DNA from: Actinomycetota bacterium
Lineage (GTDB): Bacteria > Actinomycetota > Actinomycetes > Nanopelagicales > Nanopelagicaceae
Direction of reading: 5' to 3'
DNA: 12,066 nucleotides
Assembly (NCBI GenBank): GCA_005777515.1
Contig: SXMA01000089.1
Span: forward strand, 1-12,066
Below, piece by piece: positions 1 through 7,083 of this stretch (positions within the stretch are counted from its first letter, which is position 1; every line of letters starts with the position of its first letter). Under the pieces are notes generated by a model. It had not been told where the DNA came from and ran no database searches. It saw only the letters and a program-made list of their open reading frames with translations. The position numbers and the translations under genes are program-made.

Positions 1-746
1 CCTGTTCTTGAATCGATCCTAGTTAATGCCTTCTCATACTCGAGGATCAAAGCCTCATGACTTGAGTAAAAATCAACAGTCTTGAATTCCTCAGGATTAA
101 TCCCAGCAGATCTCATGAAATCAAGAGCTCTTCCAATTTCATTAGCCATAGCTTCATAGCGCACACCAATACGAGAGTCCTTAACAAAACCTTTGTTCCA
201 CTCGTGCACCAAACGCAGGTCCGCAAAGCCACCTTGAGTAAAGGCACGAACTAAATTGAGTGTTGCAGAAGAGGTGTTATAAACCTTAACTAGTCGAGCA
301 GGATTTGGGCGCCGGGCTTCTTGGGTGAATTCCAGATCATTAACAGCATCCCCGCGATATGCAGGAAGAGAAACCTCGCCTCGAGTCTCAAGATCATTAC
401 TTCTAGGCTTTGCAAACTGGCCTGCCATTCGACCAACTTTTATTACCGGAAGGCTTGCGCCATATTGGAGAACTGCCGCCATCTGCAGAATAGTTTTGAT
501 TCGATTTCGAATTGAGTCTGCGGTTGCCCCAAGAAAAGTCTCTGCGCAGTCTCCACCTTGCAACATAAAAGCCTTGCCATCTGCGGCTAGAGCTATCTTC
601 TCTTTTAAGTTATCGCATTCACCAGCAAAAACTAGAGGCGGAAGCGACTTTAATTCTTTTACTGCCAAATCTAATTCAGCGCGATCTGGCCAATTAGGCT
701 GTTGCGCTGCCTTAAGGGCGGGATCAAAGAGAGAATCAATTGACAT
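1..746 (-). CDS. aroG: Class II 3-deoxy-7-phosphoheptulonate (DAHP) synthase, C-terminus cut by window edge
   Basis: This enzyme condenses phosphoenolpyruvate with erythrose-4-phosphate, the first step of the shikimate pathway. The start ATG is at 746-744, and 248 codons are visible before the left edge; the mycobacterial class II enzyme is about 460 residues, so roughly the N-terminal half is present. Visible motifs are QGGDCAETF at residues 63-71, with Cys67 as the expected metal ligand, and KVGRMAGQFAKPRS at 103-116, with Arg106 as the expected PEP-binding residue. Both lie 20 positions before Cys87 and Arg126 of the M. tuberculosis enzyme as I recall it. Further plant/actinobacterial class II blocks follow, such as LPAYRGDAVN and HEWNKGF. 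It lies 41 bp after pfkA on the same strand. No Shine-Dalgarno precedes the ATG, but TACCCT ends 6 nt before it, suggesting leaderless transcription. Family identity is very secure; the allosteric pattern cannot be judged. Confidence 0.95.
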   Translation of the reverse strand, partial: MSIDSLFDPALKAAQQPNWPDRAELDLAVKELKSLPPLVFAGECDNLKEKIALAADGKAFMLQGGDCAETFLGATADSIRNRIKTILQMAAVLQYGASLPVIKVGRMAGQFAKPRSNDLETRGEVSLPAYRGDAVNDLEFTQEARRPNPARLVKVYNTSSATLNLVRAFTQGGFADLRLVHEWNKGFVKDSRIGVRYEAMANEIGRALDFMRSAGINPEEFKTVDFYSSHEALILEYEKALTRIDSRT

Positions 747-752
747 GGTCAA

Positions 753-758
753 AGGGTA
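753..758 (-). promoter_or_regulatory. Candidate -10 box of a leaderless aroG promoter
   Basis: Read on the minus strand, TACCCT is followed by six bases (TTGACC) and then the aroG ATG. This fits an actinobacterial TANNNT -10 box with transcription starting at or next to the A of the start codon. No convincing -35 hexamer or Shine-Dalgarno is visible. Prediction from spacing only. Confidence 0.5.
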
Positions 759-787
759 GGCAACTTAGGGCAATCGGCGTCGGCCAA

Positions 788-1813
788 TTATCCGAAGAAA
801 ACTTCTGCCTCTGCTAATAGGGCTGGATCTACCGTCTTTAACTTCTCAGTAGCTGAGGCCAGTGGAACTCGCTTAATTGCCGTTCCATGAAGCGCCACCA
901 TTTTGCCCCAATCACCATCATGAGCCGCAGTTATGGCGTGAAGGCCAAAGCGCGTTGCAAGAACTCGATCAAATGCCGTTGGCGTTCCCCCACGTTGAAT
1001 ATGGCCAAGGATTGAGGTGCGCGCCTCAGCGCCGGTGCGCTTTTCAATCTCATTAGCTAGCCACTCACCAATTCCTGAAAGTTTCACATGGCCAAAAGCA
1101 TCTTTGGTGGAATCTTTAGTAATTAAATCGCCATCTTTAGGAAGAGCTCCCTCTGCCACTACCAAAATAGGAGCATAAGATTGTTCAAATCTAGATTTCA
1201 CATATGAGCAAACTTTGTCGATATCAAATGGAACTTCAGGTATGAGGATGCATGAAGCTCCGCCGGCAAGTCCAGAATGAAGAGCAATCCAGCCCGCATG
1301 TCTTCCCATAACTTCCACAATAAGTGCGCGGTGATGTGATTCTGCAGTGGTGTGAAGACGATCAATTGCCTCCACTGCGATATTTACAGCAGTATCAAAA
1401 CCAAATGTGTAATCAGTATTATTCAAATCATTATCGATGGTCTTCGGTACGCCAATCACCTTTACACCTAAGGCATCTAATTTTGTAGCGACTCCTAAAG
1501 TATCTTCTCCACCAATCGCGATTAAAGCATCGACATTCATTTTGGAAAGATTTTCTTTGATGCGCTCTACGCCATTTTCAATCTTAAAAGGATTAGTGCG
1601 AGATGAACCAAGAATAGTTCCACCTCTTGGCAGAATTCCTCGGGTCGCCGCAATATTCAGCGGCATCGTAAGTCCCTCTAGCGGGCCCTTCCATCCATCA
1701 CGAAAACCGATGAACTCATAGCCATATTCTTTCTCGCCCTTGCGCACAACCGCTCTAATGACTGCATTAAGTCCGGGACAATCTCCGCCACCTGTAAGGA
1801 CTCCGAAACGCAT
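788..1813 (-). CDS. pfkA: 6-phosphofructokinase, predicted pyrophosphate-dependent
   Basis: It phosphorylates fructose-6-phosphate at C1. The 341-residue length and motifs are those of actinobacterial PfkA: GGGDCPGLN at 8-16, GGEDT at 101-105, PKTIDND at 123-129 with catalytic Asp127, MGRHAGW at 169-175, and a C-terminal QRGGTPTAFDR block. Residue 104 is Asp and residue 124 is Lys, in E. coli numbering without any offset. The family rule is that Gly104 allows ATP, while Asp104 together with Lys124 marks PPi-dependent enzymes such as that of Amycolatopsis; ATP-using Streptomyces and mycobacterial enzymes keep Gly104 with Lys124. I therefore infer PPi:fructose-6-phosphate 1-phosphotransferase, reversible and usable in both glycolysis and gluconeogenesis. 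A GGAG Shine-Dalgarno lies 8 nt before the ATG, and a perfect inverted repeat lies about 30 bp upstream. It lies 85 bp downstream of glgC. Donor choice is unproven. Confidence 0.95.
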   Translation of the reverse strand: MRFGVLTGGGDCPGLNAVIRAVVRKGEKEYGYEFIGFRDGWKGPLEGLTMPLNIAATRGILPRGGTILGSSRTNPFKIENGVERIKENLSKMNVDALIAIGGEDTLGVATKLDALGVKVIGVPKTIDNDLNNTDYTFGFDTAVNIAVEAIDRLHTTAESHHRALIVEVMGRHAGWIALHSGLAGGASCILIPEVPFDIDKVCSYVKSRFEQSYAPILVVAEGALPKDGDLITKDSTKDAFGHVKLSGIGEWLANEIEKRTGAEARTSILGHIQRGGTPTAFDRVLATRFGLHAITAAHDGDWGKMVALHGTAIKRVPLASATEKLKTVDPALLAEAEVFFG

Positions 1814-1824
1814 ATGAATAACTC

Positions 1825-1830
1825 CGATTA
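1825..1830 (-). promoter_or_regulatory. Shine-Dalgarno region of pfkA
   Basis: On the minus strand the leader reads CGGAG followed by eight bases and the pfkA ATG. This fixes the start at 1813 and contrasts with several neighbouring genes that have no Shine-Dalgarno, implying that pfkA is made from a leadered mRNA. The coordinates are approximate to one or two bases. Confidence 0.55.
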
Positions 1831-1842
1831 GATAATTGGATT

Positions 1843-1860
1843 TGAGTCAGCTCTGACTCA
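1843..1860. promoter_or_regulatory. Perfect 8-bp inverted repeat upstream of pfkA, candidate operator
   Basis: The plus strand reads TGAGTCAG-CT-CTGACTCA, two perfectly complementary 8-mers separated by 2 bp. A 2-nt spacer is too tight for a good RNA hairpin but suits a dimeric DNA-binding regulator. It lies between a candidate -10 box (TAGAAT, 1873-1868 on the minus strand) and the pfkA Shine-Dalgarno, so it would cover the predicted transcription start, where a repressor would block initiation. I noticed no second copy in the window. The function is inference. Confidence 0.45.
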
Positions 1861-1867
1861 GGAGCAG

Positions 1868-1873
1868 ATTCTA
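1868..1873 (-). promoter_or_regulatory. Candidate -10 box for pfkA
   Basis: TAGAAT on the minus strand matches TANNNT and five of six bases of TATAAT. It would place the transcript start near 1861, giving a leader of about 47 nt that carries the GGAG Shine-Dalgarno. No good -35 hexamer is seen 16-18 bp upstream. Tentative. Confidence 0.35.
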
Positions 1874-1898
1874 GCGCATTGCAAAATTAACGATGAAA

Positions 1899-3122
1899 TT
1901 ACCGCGTAACTACTACGCCTTTTCCAACTACAACTATTCCGCCAGGTGAAACTGTGAAGCGCTGGCGATCTCTCTCCAAATCAAATCCAATGCTGGCCCC
2001 AGGTTCAACGATTACATTCTTATCCAAGATTGCGTTTTTAACTCGGGCTCCATCCCCTATTCGTACAGCTGGCATAAGTACTGAGCTCTCAACGACAGAG
2101 TCACGGCCAGCATAAACATCATAGGAGGCAACGGTTCTACGCAATTCGCCACCAGAGATAATAGATCCAGCACCAACGACCGAATCAAAGGCATTTCCTC
2201 GTTCTGAAAATTTTGCTGGCGGAAGCGATGGCGGATTGGTGAGAATTGGCCACTGTCGGTTATAGAGATTAAAAATAGGTAGTGGCGATACTAAATCCAT
2301 GTGTGCCTCAAAGTAAGTATCTATGCTTCCCACATCACGCCAATAACCTTTATCGCGCTCAGTCTCACCTGGCACAGCATTATTTGCAAAGTCATAAACC
2401 TTAGCAAGGCCCGCTCTTGTCATAGCCGGAATGATGTTTGCACCTAAGTCATGACGAGAGTCAATATCTTCAGAGTCAAGTATCAGCGCCTCCTCCATGG
2501 CGTCACGACGGAAGATGTAATTACCCATGGAAACCAAACATAAATCAGGATGACCTGGCATTGCTGGAGGATCTTTAGGCTTTTCATGAAATGCTTTTAT
2601 AGTAACGCCATCGCTAGCAAGTTCGATGACTCCAAATTCTGATGCCTCTGATCGCTTTACTCTAATTGCGGCGACTGTAACCCCAGCTCCACTTTCCAAA
2701 TGACTTAGATACATTGCATTTGGATCCATTCGATAAACGTGATCTGCGCCAAACACAATTACATGTTTTGGATTCTCATCATGGATTAAATTGAAATTCT
2801 GCAAAATTGCATCAGCGCTTCCGGTATACCAACGTGGACCAAGTCTCTGCTGCGCTGGAACAGGAGTGATGTAATTTCCAAGTAGTGTCGACATTCTCCA
2901 AGTCGTGGTTATATGTCTATCAAGTGAATGAGATTTATATTGCGTAAGAACTGCAATCCTTAAAAATCCTGCATTGACAAGATTTGAGAGAACAAAATCA
3001 ACTAAACGATAAGAGCCACCAAATGGAACAGCTGGCTTTGCTCTATCTGCAGTTAATGGCATCAAACGCTTACCTTCGCCACCAGCGAGCACTATTCCTA
3101 GTGGGAGATCTAAGCGGGCCAT
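1899..3122 (-). CDS. glgC: Glucose-1-phosphate adenylyltransferase (ADP-glucose pyrophosphorylase)
   Basis: It converts glucose-1-phosphate and ATP to ADP-glucose and PPi, the committed step of bacterial glycogen synthesis in the cytoplasm. The 407-residue length is standard. The N-terminal nucleotidyltransferase domain shows [13 protein letters not shown] at 12-24, [10 protein letters not shown] at 27-36, a GSADA block near 101-105, GADHVYRMD at 125-133, FHEKP at 178-182 (sugar-phosphate binding) and YWRDVG at 260-265. Residues from about 300 to the end form the left-handed beta-helix domain found in the family. It is divergent from glgA across 23 bp, the arrangement also seen in mycobacteria. 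The start at 3122 is supported by the conserved N-terminus and by TATCGT seven bases before the ATG; there is no Shine-Dalgarno. pfkA follows on the same strand 85 bp downstream, and its own promoter is possible. Confidence 0.97.
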   Translation of the reverse strand: MARLDLPLGIVLAGGEGKRLMPLTADRAKPAVPFGGSYRLVDFVLSNLVNAGFLRIAVLTQYKSHSLDRHITTTWRMSTLLGNYITPVPAQQRLGPRWYTGSADAILQNFNLIHDENPKHVIVFGADHVYRMDPNAMYLSHLESGAGVTVAAIRVKRSEASEFGVIELASDGVTIKAFHEKPKDPPAMPGHPDLCLVSMGNYIFRRDAMEEALILDSEDIDSRHDLGANIIPAMTRAGLAKVYDFANNAVPGETERDKGYWRDVGSIDTYFEAHMDLVSPLPIFNLYNRQWPILTNPPSLPPAKFSERGNAFDSVVGAGSIISGGELRRTVASYDVYAGRDSVVESSVLMPAVRIGDGARVKNAILDKNVIVEPGASIGFDLERDRQRFTVSPGGIVVVGKGVVVTR

Positions 3123-3129
3123 ATGTCTA

Positions 3130-3135
3130 ACGATA
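3130..3135 (-). promoter_or_regulatory. Candidate -10 box of leaderless glgC promoter
   Basis: On the minus strand TATCGT is followed by seven bases and the glgC ATG, consistent with a TANNNT -10 box and a leaderless transcript. It shares the TA base pairs at 3134-3135 with the opposing glgA box. The -35 region would lie inside glgA, where nothing convincing is seen. Confidence 0.5.
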
Positions 3136-3139
3136 CTCT
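3134..3139 (+). promoter_or_regulatory. Candidate -10 box of leaderless glgA promoter
   Basis: TACTCT is followed by six bases (TGGCAG) and the GTG at 3146. The spacing fits a leaderless start and supports choosing this GTG over the later in-frame GTG at 3161 or ATG at 3173. It overlaps the glgC box by two base pairs on the opposite strand. Confidence 0.5.
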
Positions 3140-3145
3140 TGGCAG

Positions 3146-4312
3146 GTGAGCGGCGCTAAGGTGAAAGTAGCCATGATTACTCGTGAGTGGGCCCCTGAAA
3201 TCTATGGTGGTGCCGGAGTTCATGTTTCAAACCTAGTCTCTGCCTTAAAACAGAGCGGGGAGATCGAGAGCTTCGTTCATTGTTTTGGTGGAGCAAGAAG
3301 TGATGCCACCAACTACCAGCTATCCAAAGAGTTTTCTACTATAAATCCAGCACTTCAAACCCTGTTACTTGATAGCGATATTGCCACAAATCTAAAGGGT
3401 ATGGATGTCGCGCACTCTCATACTTGGTATGCCAATCTAGCCGGGTATTTAGCGATGAAAATATTTGGAATTCCCCATGTCATTACCGCCCACTCTCTGG
3501 AACCACTACGTCCCTGGAAAGCTGAACAGCTAGGTGGTGGATATCAAATTTCATCCTGGGCCGAAAAGATTTCCTATGAGAGTGCATCTGCCATCATCGC
3601 AGTCAGCGATGGCATGAGAGCAGATGTCTTGAAGGCTTACCCTGAAATAAATAGCGATAAAGTCATAACAATCAGAAATGGAATTGATACTAAAGCCTTT
3701 TCCCCTAATCCAAAATCAGAGGTATTAGAAAAGTATGGGATCAATTCACCCTATGCCTTATTTGTCGGAAGAATAACTAGACAGAAAGGCCTTGCGCACT
3801 TGCTCCGTGCCTGGCAAAAAATTCCTAAAAATTACACTCTAGTCCTTGCTGCAGGATCTCCCGATGAGCCAGCAATCGCTGCTGAAGTTGAGCAACTCAT
3901 TGCAGAGCTATCAATCAAGCAAGGAAACATCATTTGGATAAAGCAGATGCTAGATCGTGAAGAATTAACCGCCCTTCTTACCGGAGCTCAAGTATTTCTC
4001 TGTCCATCAATCTATGAACCGCTAGGAATTGTTAATCTAGAGGCGATGGCCTGTGAAACTGCAGTTGTGGCATCTAAAGTTGGTGGTATCCCTGAGGTTG
4101 TCATTGATAATGAAACTGGATTATTGGTCGATTACTCACCTAATTCATCAGAGTTTGAAGCCTCTCTTGCATCTGCAATCAATAGATTGATGTCAGATAA
4201 GTCACTATCTGTTAAATACGGTCAAGCAGGGCGAATCCGCGCAATTGAGCACTTCGGATGGGATAGAGTTGCCAAAGCAACCATCGAGTTATATCGGAGT
4301 CTAATAAAGTAA
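3146..4312 (+). CDS. glgA: GT4-family glycogen synthase, possibly maltose-1-phosphate synthase (GlgM)
   Basis: This GT4 retaining glycosyltransferase uses ADP-glucose to extend alpha-glucan or, in mycobacterial relatives (Rv1212c/GlgM), to make maltose-1-phosphate for the GlgE pathway. The 388-residue length matches that actinobacterial form and is much shorter than the GT5 GlgA of E. coli (about 477). Visible features are the donor/acceptor loop [10 protein letters not shown] at 20-29, THE N-domain block [13 protein letters not shown] at 113-125, VSDGMR at 153-158, RNGID at 177-181, VGRITRQKG at 207-215 and the GT4 E-x7-E signature EPLGIVNLE with Glu291 and Glu299. The start is GTG at 3146. 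An EamA permease begins directly after its stop. Sequence alone does not separate glucan elongation from maltose-1-phosphate synthesis, and no glgE is in view. Confidence 0.92.
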   Translation: MSGAKVKVAMITREWAPEIYGGAGVHVSNLVSALKQSGEIESFVHCFGGARSDATNYQLSKEFSTINPALQTLLLDSDIATNLKGMDVAHSHTWYANLAGYLAMKIFGIPHVITAHSLEPLRPWKAEQLGGGYQISSWAEKISYESASAIIAVSDGMRADVLKAYPEINSDKVITIRNGIDTKAFSPNPKSEVLEKYGINSPYALFVGRITRQKGLAHLLRAWQKIPKNYTLVLAAGSPDEPAIAAEVEQLIAELSIKQGNIIWIKQMLDREELTALLTGAQVFLCPSIYEPLGIVNLEAMACETAVVASKVGGIPEVVIDNETGLLVDYSPNSSEFEASLASAINRLMSDKSLSVKYGQAGRIRAIEHFGWDRVAKATIELYRSLIK

Positions 4313-5191
4313 ATGTCACGTAAAGGTTGGGCGCTCTTTGCCCTTGTTGGTTTGCTATGGGGAGTTCCCTATTTATTTATGAAAGTTGCAGTTGAAGAGC
4401 TTTCAACACCTGTAATTGTCTTTGCTCGCCTTGCAATCGGAGCCCTGCTTTTAGTTCCAATAGCGCTCTATGAGAAATCTATCCGACCAGCCCTGAAGTA
4501 TTGGCCATATATCTTGCTCTACTCAGTTCTTGAAATGATAATTCCTTGGTATTTAATTACTACCGCGCAAAAAGATCTCTCATCAGGATTGGTAGCGCTC
4601 TTGGTTTCAACCGTTCCAATCTGGGCCACACTATTTGCTCATCACAGCGGTGATTCAACGGCAGCTCATCGCACCAGAATCTTTGGTATTGCTATGGGAT
4701 TAATCGGTGTGGCGCTTCTCGTTGGAATTGAGTCACTAAATGACTTTGATAGCGCAATTGCAATTGTAATGGTGTTGGTCGCATCTATCTCATATGCCTG
4801 GGCGGTAAATATGATTACAAGACGTGCTCCACAGATCTCTGGAGTTGCAATTAATGGAATATCTATGCTTTTCGCTCTCATTTTCTTCGCTCCATTTGCG
4901 GCCTTCAACTTGCCAACTCAAAGTCCATCATTAGAAGCTATTAGCGCAACAGCTGCGCTTGGAATCTTCTCAACAGGTCTTGCCTTCTGGATTTACTTTG
5001 TGGTCTTAAAAGAAATTGGTCCGGCAAGGGCTTCGCTTGTGGTTTATCCAAATACGGCAGTTGCTGTAATTCTTGGGATCATAATTCTTAATGAAAAGTT
5101 GACGCTAGCTATTACTATCGGTCTTCCGTTAGTTTTGGTTGGTTCTTACTTTGCTAGCAAAAAGTCTGAAACCCCGGTAGTTACCGGGTAA
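4313..5191 (+). CDS. EamA/DMT-superfamily permease
   Basis: This is a 292-residue integral membrane protein of the drug/metabolite transporter type, with two EamA repeats and about ten hydrophobic helices. The first helix carries the usual LLWGVPYLFMKVA block at residues 14-26, followed by a short charged loop and a second helix with VFARLAIGALLLVPIAL. The second repeat begins near residue 148, and an EIGPARASLVVYPNTAV block lies around 234-250, as in other family members. A lysine-rich tail ends the protein. Its ATG immediately follows the glgA stop codon (TAAATG), so it is probably translated by coupling on the glgA transcript. The substrate cannot be assigned; amino acids or nucleosides are common in the family. 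Its 3' end overlaps the 3' end of era by 11 bp on the other strand. Confidence 0.88.
   Translation: MSRKGWALFALVGLLWGVPYLFMKVAVEELSTPVIVFARLAIGALLLVPIALYEKSIRPALKYWPYILLYSVLEMIIPWYLITTAQKDLSSGLVALLVSTVPIWATLFAHHSGDSTAAHRTRIFGIAMGLIGVALLVGIESLNDFDSAIAIVMVLVASISYAWAVNMITRRAPQISGVAINGISMLFALIFFAPFAAFNLPTQSPSLEAISATAALGIFSTGLAFWIYFVVLKEIGPARASLVVYPNTAVAVILGIIILNEKLTLAITIGLPLVLVGSYFASKKSETPVVTG
5173..5188. terminator. GC-rich inverted repeat at the EamA/era convergent junction
   Basis: CCCGGTA-GT-TACCGGG forms a 6-7 bp GC-rich stem lying across the convergent, overlapping ends of the two genes, so it could act on transcripts from both sides. The plus-strand side lacks a U-run; the minus-strand side has only a short T-run about 10 nt further on. 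A bidirectional terminator is plausible but weak. Confidence 0.35.
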
Positions 5192-6104
5192 ATCCCAACC
5201 TAAGTAAAGCCTTAGAGTCGCTCTGCCAATTAGCCATAACTTTTACATGAAGACCAAGAAAAACTCGAGCCTTTAACTTCTTTTCAATCTCACCTCTTGC
5301 AACAGTTCCTACTTGCTTGAGTCTCTCTCCCTTATGGCCAATGATTATCGCCTTCTGACTATCACGTTCAACAATAATTGATGCATGAATATCAAAAAAT
5401 GGAGTATCTCCATCCACTCGCTTATCACGCTCGGAGATCTCATCGATTATGACTGCGATTGAGTGGGGTACTTCTTCAAAAACATCTTCAATAGCAGCTT
5501 CTCTAATAAGATCTGCAATCTGAGTATTTAGCTCCTGATCAGAGCTCATATCAGCAGGATAGAAGGGCGGGGTCTCTGGGGCACATTTTGCAAGCAGATC
5601 CATAAGCAACTGAACTTGATCATCAGTTTTCGCAGATAAAGGAACTACTTCATCCCAAGTAAAGCCAGCATCCTCGGCTAACTTACTTGCAGCTATTAAT
5701 TGCTCGGGCATTAGAGCTTTCTTGGCCATATCAATCATTGTTATCGCGCAAATCTTTTTAGCGCTTCGATGGCGCGCCATCTCTTTAGCGATAAATAGAT
5801 CACCTGCCCCTATTGCCTCAACTGCAGGAATACAGAGCACAATTGCATCAACTGATTCCATATTCTCATTAACAATTGAATTGAGAGCCCCTCCAAGCAG
5901 TGTTTTTGGCTTATGGACACCAGGGGTATCAACTACTACTAATTGGAAGTCAGGACGGGTAACAATTCCTCGTATCGCGTTTCTCGTGGTATTTGGATGA
6001 TGTGAGGTAATAACAATTTTTTCGCCAACTAAAGCATTTACAAGTGTTGATTTTCCAGTATTGGGCCTGCCAACAATTGCAACAAAGGCAGCTTTATGTG
6101 TCAT
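5181..6104 (-). CDS. era: GTPase Era, 16S rRNA-binding ribosome assembly factor
   Basis: Era binds the 3' end of 16S rRNA and helps 30S subunit maturation. From the chosen start it is 307 residues: G1 GRPNTGKS at 12-19, G2 TTR at 39-41, G3 DTPG at 59-62, G4 TMID at 122-125, G5 SAK at 157-159, then a C-terminal KH domain from about 210 to 290 with the GHKG loop at 256-259. G4 is odd: the usual NKxD (TKID in the mycobacterial protein as I recall it) has lost its lysine to methionine. I start at the ATG at 6104 because MTHKAAFVAIVGRP matches the usual Era N-terminus; a GTG at 6134 would add ten residues and a GTG at 6107 one. The ATG overlaps the dprA stop by 11 bp, suggesting coupling. TACCCT, 8 nt before the ATG, may give an extra promoter. 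Confidence 0.95.
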   Translation of the reverse strand: MTHKAAFVAIVGRPNTGKSTLVNALVGEKIVITSHHPNTTRNAIRGIVTRPDFQLVVVDTPGVHKPKTLLGGALNSIVNENMESVDAIVLCIPAVEAIGAGDLFIAKEMARHRSAKKICAITMIDMAKKALMPEQLIAASKLAEDAGFTWDEVVPLSAKTDDQVQLLMDLLAKCAPETPPFYPADMSSDQELNTQIADLIREAAIEDVFEEVPHSIAVIIDEISERDKRVDGDTPFFDIHASIIVERDSQKAIIIGHKGERLKQVGTVARGEIEKKLKARVFLGLHVKVMANWQSDSKALLRLGFTR

Positions 6105-7020
6105 CACCGCTAAGGGTACCCGTCTTTTGGCCACTAATTGGCAATATCAATTCAAGCGCATCAGGAACTGAAGTGACTATCTCGGCTAAGCGCTCGCCAA
6201 TTAAGCGATGACAGCCATCGCTAGTAGGCGAGGTAATTGGTCCCGGAACAGCCATGACAGGGCGCATAATCTCGGCAGCATCACGGGCGGTTCTAAGGGA
6301 GCCACTTCTAAATGCTGCTTCGATAATGATGGTTGCCTTTGAAAGAGCGGCAATTAATCTATTCCTAGTTAAGAATCTCTCCGCTCTTGCTCCAACACTT
6401 GGCATTACCTCAGAGATAAGTGCGCCATTTTCTTGTAATTCAGAGAAGAGTTTATTGTTTCCCGCTGGATAATTGACTGATACTCCAGATGCAAGAACAG
6501 CAAATGTTGAACCCTCTGCAGCTAAGCAGCCACGATGAGCGTGAGTGTCTATCCCATAAGCTCCCCCACTAATTACCGCCCAATTACGATCTGCAAAGCC
6601 GCTTGCAAATTCACTAGCAACTCTTGCTCCATAGAGCGTTGGTTTTCTTGTCCCAACGATGGAGATAGATTGCGCTGGAAGATTGGCTCCTTTAATGATC
6701 AAGCCAATAGGTGGATTGCTCAAGTCATTTAGAGATGTAGGCCAATACTTTGAACTTGGAGTAATAAATCTCGCTTCCGCAATTTTTATCTCCTCCCAAA
6801 GCTTTTGAATAGAAGTATCTCGAAGTAGCTGCCGATACCCCTCAGATTCTCTACCCAACTTCTCATAAGGACCATAAATAATTCGCTCTACTAATTCAAC
6901 CGCGCCGTAACGTTTGCACTCAACCGACCAGGTAATGCTGCCTGGCTCGATAACGCTAAAAAGCTTTAAGCGAGCCTGAATCTCTAAATCATCATTTATC
7001 TGACTCTCCATGTCTATCAT
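6094..7020 (-). CDS. dprA: DNA-processing protein DprA
   Basis: DprA binds incoming single-stranded DNA during transformation and loads RecA. The 308-residue protein has a divergent helical N-terminus (about 1-85) and a Rossmann-like core: SIVGTRKPTLYG at 120-131, SGGAYGIDTHAH at 151-162, GVSVNYPAGN at 179-188, FLTRNRLIAALS at 216-227, IIIEAAFRSGSL at 231-242 and VPGP at 258-261. The usual FPRRNR block reads FLTRNR here. It ends about 45 residues after the core, with no clear C-terminal winged helix. The start at 7020 is supported by TATTCT exactly six bases before the ATG, with no Shine-Dalgarno. In many actinobacteria rnhB and dprA are separated by a DUF2469 gene, yraN and a comM-like gene; here only 63 bp lies between them. 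era follows with an 11-bp overlap. Confidence 0.93.
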   Translation of the reverse strand: MIDMESQINDDLEIQARLKLFSVIEPGSITWSVECKRYGAVELVERIIYGPYEKLGRESEGYRQLLRDTSIQKLWEEIKIAEARFITPSSKYWPTSLNDLSNPPIGLIIKGANLPAQSISIVGTRKPTLYGARVASEFASGFADRNWAVISGGAYGIDTHAHRGCLAAEGSTFAVLASGVSVNYPAGNNKLFSELQENGALISEVMPSVGARAERFLTRNRLIAALSKATIIIEAAFRSGSLRTARDAAEIMRPVMAVPGPITSPTSDGCHRLIGERLAEIVTSVPDALELILPISGQKTGTLSGDDT

Positions 7021-7026
7021 TGCTAG

Positions 7027-7032
7027 AGAATA
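7027..7032 (-). promoter_or_regulatory. Candidate -10 box of leaderless dprA promoter
   Basis: On the minus strand TATTCT is followed by six bases (CTAGCA) and the dprA ATG. It matches TANNNT and has the spacing seen at aroG and glgA. It suggests that dprA-era can be transcribed separately from rplS-lepB-rnhB. No good -35 is visible. Confidence 0.5.
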
Positions 7033-7083
7033 AGAGTTAGAAGCCTCAAAACCTTTTCAAGCATTAGTTAGGTGTGAATAACC

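Noticed and set aside
325..759. Plus-strand open frame of 144 codons near the left end
   Set aside because: It is antisense to the clearly coding DAHP synthase, whose conserved motifs lie on the minus strand, and its translation resembles no known family.
6105..6134. GTG at 6134 as the start of era, adding ten residues
   Set aside because: The extension MAKRRVPLAV lies inside dprA and is not part of usual Era N-termini; the ATG at 6104 gives a standard beginning.
7021..7083. Terminator between rnhB and dprA
   Set aside because: No stem of useful length followed by a U-run is present on the minus strand.
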